From assembly GCA_021654635.1 (NCBI GenBank), contig AP025179.1, forward strand, positions 4,960,001 through 5,024,000: a DNA stretch of 64,000 bases, given 5' to 3'. Below are positions 8,966-16,594 of the stretch, piece after piece (the first letter of the stretch is position 1; each line of letters starts with the position of its first letter). A program made the translations under genes and the position numbers. The notes below the pieces were generated by a model that searched no databases, was not told the DNA's origin, and worked only from the letters and a program-made list of their open reading frames with translations. The stretch is from Mycobacterium kiyosense. GTDB taxonomy: Bacteria > Actinomycetota > Actinomycetes > Mycobacteriales > Mycobacteriaceae.

Positions 8966-10069
8966 ATGGACTTCACCTTCACCGAGGAACAGGAGACCAT
9001 CGCCAAGCTGGCCCGCGACGTCTTCGAGCGCCGCGCCACGCCGGAGCGGCTCAGCGAGCTGGAAGCCGGCGACATCCGCTACGACGCGGCGTTGTGGCAG
9101 GAACTGGCCGCCGCGGACCTGCTCGGGACGGCGCTGCCGGAGTCGTTGGGCGGCAACGGCGGCGGCTTCGTCGAACTGGGGGTGCTGCTGGCCGAGGTCG
9201 GGTGGAGCGTGGCCCCGGTGCCGGCGTATCCGACGCTGGTGCTCGGCGCCGACCCGATCGCCCGGCACGGCACTCCCGACCAACAGCAGCGCTACCTGCC
9301 CGACATCGTTGCCGGGCAACGTATCCTCAGTGCCGGCCTGGCCGAGCCCGGACGCTCCGACCCGGCACACCCGGCCACCACCGCACGCCGGGACGGGGGA
9401 AACTGGCGGCTCGACGGAATCAAGGAACTGGTACCGGCCGGACAATTGGCCGACACGATCCTCATCCCCGCGGCTCTGGACGACGGCAGCGCCGGCCTGT
9501 TCCTGGTGGCGACGGACGCCCCCGGTGTGCAGGTCCGGCCGGTCCCGACCACCAACCGCGAACCCCACGCCGACGTATTCCTGGACGGCGCAACCGTTTC
9601 CGAGGACGACCGGCTCGCCGGCGATGTCGATTCGCTTCACACCCGGGCGTTGGTGGCGCTGTGCGCCGTCCAGCTGGGTGTGGCCGACCGTGCGCTGCAC
9701 ATCGCTGCCGAGTACACCACCGGGCGGGAACAGTTCGGCCGGCCGATCGGCAGCTTCCAGGCCGTGCAGCAGCGGATGGCCGACGGTTTCATCGACGTCG
9801 AGGCGATGCGCTGGACCACCTGGCACGCGGCCTGGCTGGTCGCCCACGACCGGCCGGCCGACCGAGCCGCCCGCATCGCGAAGTTCTGGGCCGCCGAGGC
9901 CGGTGCACGGGTCACCGCGACCGCGCAGCAGGTACACGGTGGCATCGGGATCGACGTCACCTATCCCCTGCACCGCTACTTCCTGTGGGCCAAGCACAAC
10001 GAGCTGAGCCTCGGTCCCGCCTCCCAGCAGCTGGCCCGCCTCGGCGCGACCTATCCGGAAGGACTGTAG
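8966..10069 (+). CDS. Acyl-CoA dehydrogenase, non-catalytic/FAD-binding partner type (FadE28-like)
   Basis: A 367-residue acyl-CoA dehydrogenase resembling FadE28 of the igr operon. It starts MDFTFTEEQETIAKLARDV, has GREQFGRPIGSFQAVQQRMAD, and ends with VHGGIGIDVTYPLHRYF, which matches the characteristic HLHGGMGMDVTYPMHRYY of FadE28. It is expected to form an alpha2beta2 enzyme with the FadE29-like subunit at 6820, contributing FAD binding but not the catalytic Glu. ATG start directly after the DUF35 stop; its own stop is followed immediately by the next ATG at 10070, so translation is continuous. The substrate is presumably a CoA ester with a short branched tail. Confidence 0.9.
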   Translation: MDFTFTEEQETIAKLARDVFERRATPERLSELEAGDIRYDAALWQELAAADLLGTALPESLGGNGGGFVELGVLLAEVGWSVAPVPAYPTLVLGADPIARHGTPDQQQRYLPDIVAGQRILSAGLAEPGRSDPAHPATTARRDGGNWRLDGIKELVPAGQLADTILIPAALDDGSAGLFLVATDAPGVQVRPVPTTNREPHADVFLDGATVSEDDRLAGDVDSLHTRALVALCAVQLGVADRALHIAAEYTTGREQFGRPIGSFQAVQQRMADGFIDVEAMRWTTWHAAWLVAHDRPADRAARIAKFWAAEAGARVTATAQQVHGGIGIDVTYPLHRYFLWAKHNELSLGPASQQLARLGATYPEGL

Positions 10070-10537
10070 ATGACGACCACCACCAGCCGAACCAGCACGC
10101 TCAATTGGGCGGACATCGAAGTCGGCGACCAACTCACCTCACTCGAAATCCCGATCAGCACAACGAAAATCGTCGCCGGCGCGATCGCGTCCAGGGACTT
10201 CATGCCGGTGCACCACGACCGTGACTACGCCAACAAGCAGGGCTCGCCGGACTTGTTCATGAACATCCTCACCACCAACGGCTACTGCGTGCGGTTCCTC
10301 ACCGACTGGGCCGGCCCGGAGGCGATGGTCAAGAACCTCTCGATTCGCCTCGGCGTGCCGTGCTTTCCGAACTCCACGCTGAGCTTCACCGGCACCGTGA
10401 CCAAGAAGACGGCGGGTGACCCGGCCGGTCCAGCGGGCGAGAACTTCGTCGAGGTGACCTTCCGCGGCTGCAACGACCTCGGCGACCACGTCTCGGGAAC
10501 CGCGGTGCTCAGCCTGCTCGACGGAACCCGCGCGTGA
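10070..10537 (+). CDS. MaoC-like enoyl-CoA hydratase (ChsH1-like)
   Basis: A 155-residue hotdog-fold protein similar to ChsH1 (Rv3541c). The hydratase signature is ASRDFMPVHHDRDYA with Asp43 and His48 in the expected D-x4-H spacing, followed by GSPDLFMNILTTNGYCVRFLTDWAGP, which parallels ChsH1. It should pair with the ChsH2-like protein at 8023 to form the heterodimeric hydratase. Compared with ChsH1 it carries a somewhat longer N-terminus rich in Thr/Ser. ATG start abuts the preceding stop; its TGA overlaps the GTG of the aldolase gene (GTGA), indicating coupling. Confidence 0.9.
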   Translation: MTTTTSRTSTLNWADIEVGDQLTSLEIPISTTKIVAGAIASRDFMPVHHDRDYANKQGSPDLFMNILTTNGYCVRFLTDWAGPEAMVKNLSIRLGVPCFPNSTLSFTGTVTKKTAGDPAGPAGENFVEVTFRGCNDLGDHVSGTAVLSLLDGTRA

Positions 10538-11697
10538 GCAGCACGCTGCCGGGCAAGTGCGCAATCGTCGGGATCGGGCAGACCGAGTTCTCCAAGGAGT
10601 CCGGGCGCAGCGAGCTCCAATTGGCCTGCGAGGCGGTCAGTGCCGCACTCGACGACGCCGGGCTGGCGCCCAGTGACGTCGACGGCATGGTCACCTTCAC
10701 CATGGACTCCAGCGACGAGATCGAGATCGCCCGCAACGTGGGCATCGGCGACCTGAGCTTCTTTTCCCGCGTCCATCACGGCGGCGGCGCGGCGGCAGGC
10801 ACCGTCGTGCACGCGGCGATGGCCGTGGCGACCGGCGTCGCCGAGGTGGTGGTGTGCTGGCGGGCGTTCAACGAGCGGTCCGGCTTCCGGTTCGGCGGCA
10901 GCGGCCGCACCAGCGCGGAGACTCCGTTGTTCATGGCGCATTACGCACCGTTCGGGCTGATCACCCCGGCGGCGTGGGTGGCTCTGCACGCCCAGCGCTA
11001 CATGTCCACCTTCGGGGTCACCAACGAAGATTTCGGCCGGATCGCCGTCGTCGACCGCGCGCACGCGGCCCGCAATCCCGACGCGTGGTTCTACGAGCGG
11101 CCGATCACGCTGGAGGACCACCAGAATTCCCGCTGGATCGTCGAACCGGTGCTGCGCCTGCTGGACTGCTGCCAGGAGAGCGACGGAGGTGTGGCGCTGG
11201 TGGTCACCAGCGCCGAGCGGGCACGGGACCTGCGCCGGGCGCCGGCGATCATCACCGCCGCGGCCCAGGGCGCGGCCGCCAACGGCGAGATGATGACCAG
11301 CTACTACCGCGACGACATCACCGGCTTGCCGGAGATGGGAGTGGTCGCCGACCGGCTCTGGCGTGACTCGGGTTTGAAGCCGCAGGACATTCAAACCGCG
11401 TTCATCTACGACCATTTCACGCCGTTCGTGTTCACCCAGCTCGAGGAACTCGGATTCTGCGGACGCGGCGAAGCCAAGGACTTCGCGACGGTGCAGCGGC
11501 TGTCGCTGGGCGGCGAGTTCCCGATCAACACCAACGGCGGGCTGCTCGGTGAGGCCTACATCCACGGCATGAACGGCATCACCGAGGGCGTCCGGCAGGT
11601 GCGGGGCACCTCCTACAACCAGGTCGAGAACGTCGAGCACGTGCTGGTCACCTCGGGTACCGGAGTGCCGACCAGCGGGCTGATCCTGGGGCGCTGA
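10534..11697 (+). CDS. Ltp2-like thiolase-fold aldolase
   Basis: A 387-residue thiolase-superfamily protein close to Ltp2 (Rv3540c). Shared segments include CAIVGIGQTEFSK, FTMDSSDEIEIARNVGIG, HAAMAVATGVAEVVV, RAFNERSG, RLLDCCQESDGGVALVV, YDHFTPFVFTQLEELGFCG and the glycine-rich end VLVTSGTGVPTSGLILG. Ltp2 is not a true thiolase: with the DUF35 domain of ChsH2 it performs a retro-aldol cleavage, releasing propionyl-CoA and a ketone from a 22-hydroxy steroid CoA. The same role on another substrate is the best reading here. Start GTG 10534 overlaps the previous stop by 4 nt. The TetR gene follows 5 bp downstream. Confidence 0.9.
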   Translation: MSSTLPGKCAIVGIGQTEFSKESGRSELQLACEAVSAALDDAGLAPSDVDGMVTFTMDSSDEIEIARNVGIGDLSFFSRVHHGGGAAAGTVVHAAMAVATGVAEVVVCWRAFNERSGFRFGGSGRTSAETPLFMAHYAPFGLITPAAWVALHAQRYMSTFGVTNEDFGRIAVVDRAHAARNPDAWFYERPITLEDHQNSRWIVEPVLRLLDCCQESDGGVALVVTSAERARDLRRAPAIITAAAQGAAANGEMMTSYYRDDITGLPEMGVVADRLWRDSGLKPQDIQTAFIYDHFTPFVFTQLEELGFCGRGEAKDFATVQRLSLGGEFPINTNGGLLGEAYIHGMNGITEGVRQVRGTSYNQVENVEHVLVTSGTGVPTSGLILGR

Positions 11698-11702
11698 GCG
11701 CA

Positions 11703-12335
11703 ATGACCACCGGGGCCGCCGACTTGAGCCAGGCGAACGACACCCGCGAACTCATCATCGAATCCGCTTACGCCTGCTTCGCCAAGCACGGGCTGCAGAA
11801 GACGACGATCGTCGACATCGCCAGAGCGGCGAACGTATCCCGCAGCACCGTCTACGAATATTTCAGCGACAAGCGCGCGATCCTGGAGGCCTGCGCCGAG
11901 AACGCGTCGGAGGAGTTCTACCGGGAGATGTCCAAAGCCATGAATCACGGTGATTCGTTGGAGGACAAGCTGTGTCGGGCCGCGGTGTTCGTGACGCAGG
12001 CAAGCCGCGCGTTCGCTTCGGAGAAGTTCTTCGACGAAGAGGCACTCAGCCTGCTGCTGACCAAGGACGCCGCCGTACTGCTGCGCGAATGCGCCGAGTT
12101 CTTCGCGCCGCATCTTTCCGCCGCCAAGCTCACCGGTGAGGTCCGCAAAGACCTCGACGTGGCGGCGGCCGGGGAGTGGTTTGCCCGAATCCTGTTCTCG
12201 CTGTTCAGCACGCCGTCGTCGACGCTGGACATGGACGATCCGGCGGTGGTCGCCGATTTCGTGCGTGCGCACGTGGTGCGTGGCTTCGCCGACGACCGCA
12301 CCCGAACGCCCAGGGGCGCACCGAAGGTGCGGTGA
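11703..12335 (+). CDS. TetR-family regulator closing the igr-like operon
   Basis: A 210-residue TetR-type regulator. The N-terminal helix-turn-helix is clear: ESAYACFAKHGLQKTTIVDIARAANVSRSTVYEYFSDKRAI at about residues 20-60. The rest is a ligand-binding helical domain without recognisable relatives. As the last gene of the cluster, 5 bp after the aldolase gene, it is the obvious candidate to bind the palindromes at 5504-5524 or 5580-5600 and to be released by a CoA-thioester pathway intermediate, as happens with KstR and KstR2. That link is inferred. Its stop is 8 bp from the convergent proline dehydrogenase gene. Confidence 0.87.
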   Translation: MTTGAADLSQANDTRELIIESAYACFAKHGLQKTTIVDIARAANVSRSTVYEYFSDKRAILEACAENASEEFYREMSKAMNHGDSLEDKLCRAAVFVTQASRAFASEKFFDEEALSLLLTKDAAVLLRECAEFFAPHLSAAKLTGEVRKDLDVAAAGEWFARILFSLFSTPSSTLDMDDPAVVADFVRAHVVRGFADDRTRTPRGAPKVR

Positions 12336-12343
12336 GCCAGAGA

Positions 12344-13303
12344 TCAGGCTCGATGCCGCAGCGCCCGCAGGAAGAAGCCCAGGTTTGCCGGCCGCTCGGC
12401 CAGCCGCCGCATGAAATAGCCGTACCACTGAGTGCCGAACGGCACGTACACCCGCACCTGACTGCCCGCGCCCGCCAGCCGCCGCTGCTCGTCGTCGCGG
12501 ATGCCGTACAGCATCTGGTACTCGAAATCGTCGACACCACGCCCTGATTCGTGTGCCAGACGCGGGACCTCGGCGATGATCGCGGGGTCGTGGGACGCCA
12601 CCATCGGATAGCCACGACCGTCCATCAGTACCCGCAGGCAGCGCAGGTACGAGTCGGTGATCGCGTCGGCATCCCGGTAGGCGACCGAGGCCGGTTCGTC
12701 GTAGGCGCCTTTGCACAGCCGCACCCGGGCATCGGCGAGGTCGCGGCAATCGCCGACCGAGCGAATCAGATAGGCCTGCAAGACCGTTCCCAGCCAGGGA
12801 AAGTCCGCGCGCAGATCACCGGAGATCGACAGCGTCGCATCGGTGGTGCGGTGGTCCTCGGCATCCACCGTGACCCAGGCACCCACCGCGCCGGCCCGCT
12901 CGCAGATGATGCGGGCGTTGTCCAGCGCGATCTTCCCGCCGTCCCGCTGCAGCGCCTGACCCAGCGCGGACAGCTTGACCGACACCTCCAGCGGCCGCAC
13001 ACCCGCATGCGCGGTGTCCGCCCGCCGGCCCAGCGCTTCGAGCAACTCCAGGTATGCCCGCACGGTGGCCGCGGCATCCTCGGCGTCGGTGACGTTCTCC
13101 CCCAGATAGTCGATGCTGATGTACCTTCCGGAATCCCGCAGTGCGGCAACGATTTCCAGGACGCTGTCCAGGCTGTCCCCGGGGACGAACCGGCGCACCA
13201 CCCGACGCGTCACGGCCGAGTGCTCGACGAAGCGACGCAACCCGTCGGCCCGGCCGGCCGCCAGCAGCGCCGGGCGCGCGGTGTGGGCGAACACCCCGGA
13301 CAT
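12344..13303 (-). CDS. pruB: Proline dehydrogenase
   Basis: FAD-dependent proline dehydrogenase, 319 residues, oxidising proline to pyrroline-5-carboxylate and passing electrons to the membrane quinone pool. Motifs of the monofunctional beta/alpha-barrel enzyme are visible: VSVKLSALGQAL, VTVDAEDHRTTDATL, and the substrate-binding RVRLCKGAYDEPASVAY. The C-terminal segment YGYFMRRLAERPANLGFFLR includes the Arg-x-x-Arg typical of the family. It corresponds to Rv1188. It follows rocA with a 1-nt TGATG overlap, so the two enzymes of proline catabolism are co-translated. ATG start at 13303. Confidence 0.92.
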   Translation of the reverse strand: MSGVFAHTARPALLAAGRADGLRRFVEHSAVTRRVVRRFVPGDSLDSVLEIVAALRDSGRYISIDYLGENVTDAEDAAATVRAYLELLEALGRRADTAHAGVRPLEVSVKLSALGQALQRDGGKIALDNARIICERAGAVGAWVTVDAEDHRTTDATLSISGDLRADFPWLGTVLQAYLIRSVGDCRDLADARVRLCKGAYDEPASVAYRDADAITDSYLRCLRVLMDGRGYPMVASHDPAIIAEVPRLAHESGRGVDDFEYQMLYGIRDDEQRRLAGAGSQVRVYVPFGTQWYGYFMRRLAERPANLGFFLRALRHRA

Positions 13304-14937
13304 CAGAGGTCCCCGGCCATGTGCGGGTAGGTGTGCTCGGTGGCGGGCACGAACGTCTCCTTGATGGTCCGGGCGGAGGTCCAGCGCAGCAGGTTCAGCG
13401 GTGACCCGGCTTTGTCGTTGGTGCCTGATCCGCGCGACCCGCCGAACGGTTGGCGCCCGACCACCGCCCCGGTCGGCTTGTCGTTGACGTAGAAGTTGCC
13501 CGCGGCGAACCGCAGCCGCTCCGATGCGGTCAACACGGCCGCACGGTCGTCGGCGATCACCGCGCCGGTCAGCGCGTACCGCGACCCGCTGTCGACGACG
13601 CCGAGAATTCGCTCGTACTGATCGTCGGGGTAGACGTGCACCGACAGCAGCGGACCGAAGTACTCGGTGGCGAACGACTCGTCGGTCGGGTCGTCGGACA
13701 GCAGCACGGTGGGGCGCACGAAATAGCCTTCGCTGTCGTCGTATTCGCCGCCGACCGCAATGGTGACAGCCGCCGCACCCTTGGCCCGCTCAATCGCGTC
13801 GACGTTCTTGGCGAAGGCGCGGCGGTCGATGAGCGCACCGCCGAAGTTGGTCAGGTCGGTGATGTCGCCGTAGGTCAATGTTGCCGCAGTGTGCAGGAAC
13901 TCGTCGCCCATCCGCTGCCACACCGAGTGCGCGACGTAGGCCCGGGACGCCGCCGAGCACTTCTGGCCCTGGTAGTCGAACGCTCCCCGGATCAGCGCCG
14001 TGGCCAGTACTTCGGGGCGGGCCGATGCGTGCGCGACCACGAAGTCCTTGCCGCCGGTCTCCCCGACCAACCGCGGATAGCTCTGGTAGGCGGTGATGTT
14101 GGCGCCGACCCGCTGCCACAGCTGCCCGAAGGTGGCCGTCGAACCGGTGAAGTGGATGGCCGCCAGCCGCGGATCGGCCAGCGCCACATCCGATACCGCG
14201 TACCCGTCGCCGGTGACCAGGTTGACCACGCCGGGCGGCAGGCCCGCGGCTTCCAGCAGTTGCATGGTCAGATATGCCGACAACGTCTGCGTGACAGCCG
14301 GTTTCCACACCACGGTGTTGCCCATCAGCGCAGGCGCGGTCGGCAGGTTGGCCGCGATCGAGGTGAAGTTGAACGGCGTGATCGCGTAGACGAAACCGTC
14401 CAACGGGCGGTAGTCGCTGCGGTTCCACTCCCCCGGGCCGCTGATGGGCTGCTGCGCCAGGATCTGCCGGGCGAATGCGACGTTGAACCGCCAGAAGTCG
14501 ACCTGCTCGCACGGCGCGTCGATCTCGGCCTGGTACACCGATTTCGACTGCCCGAGCATGGTGGCCGCGGCGATCTTCTCCCGCCACGGCCCGGCCAGCA
14601 GGTCGGCGGCACGCAGGAACACCGCGGCACGTTCGTCGAAAGGTGTGGCGGCCCAGCCCGCCTTTGCGGCCATGGCCGCCTCGACGGCGGCGGTGGCCTC
14701 AGCGTGGGTGGCGTTGGTCAGCGTGCCCAGCCGGGCGGCGTGCCGGTGTGGCTGGACGACGTCGATCCGGTCTCCGTCTCCCATCCGGTGCCGTCCGGCG
14801 ATCACGTGCGGCAGCTCGATCGGATCACCGGCCAGCGCGGCCAGTTCAGTGAGCAGTCGGCGGCGTTCGGGTGATTTCGGTGCGTAGTCGTGGACCGGCT
14901 CGTTGGCCGGCATCGGTACCTGGGTGATGGCGTCCAT
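13303..14937 (-). CDS. rocA: 1-pyrroline-5-carboxylate dehydrogenase (PruA/RocA)
   Basis: NAD-dependent P5C dehydrogenase of 544 residues, making glutamate from pyrroline-5-carboxylate, the second step after PruB. Family features: FVYAITPFNFTSIAANLP, IHFTGSTATFGQLW, the general-base Glu in LVGETGGKDFVVAH, the nucleophile Cys in DYQGQKCSAASRAYV, EYFGPLLSVHVYPD and PFGGSRGSGTNDKAG. Equivalent to Rv1187. The ATG at 14937 was chosen because the in-frame extension to 14997 runs through the regulatory region shared with pruC. Divergent from pruC, which controls the pair in other mycobacteria. Confidence 0.93.
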   Translation of the reverse strand: MDAITQVPMPANEPVHDYAPKSPERRRLLTELAALAGDPIELPHVIAGRHRMGDGDRIDVVQPHRHAARLGTLTNATHAEATAAVEAAMAAKAGWAATPFDERAAVFLRAADLLAGPWREKIAAATMLGQSKSVYQAEIDAPCEQVDFWRFNVAFARQILAQQPISGPGEWNRSDYRPLDGFVYAITPFNFTSIAANLPTAPALMGNTVVWKPAVTQTLSAYLTMQLLEAAGLPPGVVNLVTGDGYAVSDVALADPRLAAIHFTGSTATFGQLWQRVGANITAYQSYPRLVGETGGKDFVVAHASARPEVLATALIRGAFDYQGQKCSAASRAYVAHSVWQRMGDEFLHTAATLTYGDITDLTNFGGALIDRRAFAKNVDAIERAKGAAAVTIAVGGEYDDSEGYFVRPTVLLSDDPTDESFATEYFGPLLSVHVYPDDQYERILGVVDSGSRYALTGAVIADDRAAVLTASERLRFAAGNFYVNDKPTGAVVGRQPFGGSRGSGTNDKAGSPLNLLRWTSARTIKETFVPATEHTYPHMAGDL

Positions 14938-14972
14938 GCAGGTCAGAATCCCCGGTGCGGGTCGCCATTCGG

Positions 14973-15020
14973 TTGGCTGATCGGACAACATTTGCACCAG
15001 CTGCTAGTAGAATCAGCCAA
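14973..15020. promoter_or_regulatory. 9-bp inverted repeat and leaderless-type promoter between rocA and pruC
   Basis: TTGGCTGAT (14973-14981) and ATCAGCCAA (15012-15020) form a perfect inverted repeat with a 30-bp spacer, placed entirely in the divergent region; the right arm runs into the pruC ATG at 15020. A -10 TAGAAT at 15008-15013 ends 7 nt before that ATG, so the pruC transcript may be leaderless. PucR-type activators commonly bind spaced repeats, so this is a candidate PruC site. No good -35 is seen. Confidence 0.5.
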
Positions 15021-16594
15021 TGAACGGTGCGGGTGTGGGTCTCGGTCGGCTCTTGCTGGCACTGGACGCCACCATGGTGAGCCTGGTGCAGGCGCCCCGC
15101 GGCCTGGATCTTCCGGTGACCTCGGCCGCACTGATCGACTCCGACGACCTGCGGCTGGGCCTGGCCGCCGCCGCGGGCTCGGCCGACGTGTTCTTTTTGC
15201 TCGGCATCGGCACCGATGAGGCGGCGCGCTGGATCGCCGGCCAGCACAGCACGCCGATCGCGGTGTTCGTCAAAGATCCGTCCGCGGCGTTGGTGACCGC
15301 GGCGGTGCGAGCCGGGTCAGCGGTGGTGGCCGTGGAGCCGCAGGCCCGCTGGGAACGGCTGTACCAGCTGGTCAACCGGGTTCTTGAGCATCACGGCGAT
15401 CCCGCGGGCGACGACCCGGGCACCGACCTGTTCGGCCTGGCGCAATCGCTGGCCGACCGCATTCACGGCATGGTCAGCATCGAAGACGCGCAATCCCACG
15501 TGCTGGCGTATTCGGCGTCCAGCGACGAGGCCGATGAACTGCGCCGGCTGTCCATTCTGGGCCGCGCCGGTCCGCCGGAGCACCTGAAGTGGATCGGCCA
15601 GTGGGGCATCTTCGACGCGTTGCGCGCCGGCGGTGAAGTGGTGCGCGTCGCTGAACGTCCGGAACTGGGGCTGCGCCCACGGCTGGCGATCGGCGTCCAT
15701 CAACCGACCGACCCGCGGGGCTTCGTCGGCACCATCTGGGTGCAGCAGGGCTCTCGTCCGCTGGCCGACGACGCCGACGCGATGCTGCGCGGCGCCGCGG
15801 TGCTGGCCGCTCGGATCATGTCCCGGCTGGCCGCCCGGCCGTCCCACCAGACGCGGCAGGTTCAGCAGCTGCTCGGCCTGCGCGACGGTGAACCCACCGA
15901 CGCCGTGGGCATTGCCCGCGAACTCGGCCTGCCCACTGCCGGCGACGCCGCGCTGATCGGGTGGGACGCCCTCGCGCCGGCTGCACCCGCCGCCCGGTTA
16001 GCCGACGTACTGGCGTTGAGCGCCAGCGCTTTTCGCCACGACGCTCAGGTCGCGGCCAACGGCTCGCGGATCTACACGCTGCTCCCGGCGATCTCGACGC
16101 CCCGCGCGATCGCATCCTGGGTGCGCGGCACCATCGGCGCGCTGCGCGCGGAACTGGGCGTCGAACTGCGTGCGGTCATCGCCGCGCCGGTCGCCGGTTT
16201 GGGTGCGGTGGCCGGGGCGCGAGCCGAGGTGGATCGGGTGCTGGACAGCGCCGAACGCCACCCCGGCGCCCTGAGCCGGGTCACCGACCTGGCCGAGGCG
16301 CGCACCACCGTGCTGCTCGACGAGATCGTCACCCGCGTCCGGGCCGACCACCGCCTGATCGATCCGCGGGTGCGCGAGCTGCGTGACCGGGACCCGGTGC
16401 TGGCCGAGACTCTGCGCGCCTACCTGGACTGCTTCGGCGACATCGCCGCCGCGGCGAGCCGGCTGCAGGTGCATCCCAACACGGTGCGCTACCGGGTGCG
16501 CCGGGTGGAGAAGCTGCTGTACACCTCGCTGGCCGATCCCGATGTGCGGCTGCTGTTTTCGCTAAGCCTGCGAATGACCGAGCCGTCAGCCTAG
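15020..16594 (+). CDS. pruC: PucR-family transcriptional regulator of proline catabolism
   Basis: A 524-residue regulator with the PucR architecture: an N-terminal sensory region, a central GGDEF-like/CdaR-type domain, and a C-terminal helix-turn-helix in LRAYLDCFGDIAAAASRLQ followed by VHPNTVRYRVRRVEKLLYT. It is equivalent to Rv1186c (PruC), known to activate the pruAB genes in mycobacteria. It is divergent from rocA-pruB with only 82 bp between start codons, which fits direct control. The stop codon TAG lies in the palindrome CTAG shared with the stop of the convergent dikinase gene. No transmembrane segments. Confidence 0.88.
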   Translation: MNGAGVGLGRLLLALDATMVSLVQAPRGLDLPVTSAALIDSDDLRLGLAAAAGSADVFFLLGIGTDEAARWIAGQHSTPIAVFVKDPSAALVTAAVRAGSAVVAVEPQARWERLYQLVNRVLEHHGDPAGDDPGTDLFGLAQSLADRIHGMVSIEDAQSHVLAYSASSDEADELRRLSILGRAGPPEHLKWIGQWGIFDALRAGGEVVRVAERPELGLRPRLAIGVHQPTDPRGFVGTIWVQQGSRPLADDADAMLRGAAVLAARIMSRLAARPSHQTRQVQQLLGLRDGEPTDAVGIARELGLPTAGDAALIGWDALAPAAPAARLADVLALSASAFRHDAQVAANGSRIYTLLPAISTPRAIASWVRGTIGALRAELGVELRAVIAAPVAGLGAVAGARAEVDRVLDSAERHPGALSRVTDLAEARTTVLLDEIVTRVRADHRLIDPRVRELRDRDPVLAETLRAYLDCFGDIAAAASRLQVHPNTVRYRVRRVEKLLYTSLADPDVRLLFSLSLRMTEPSA

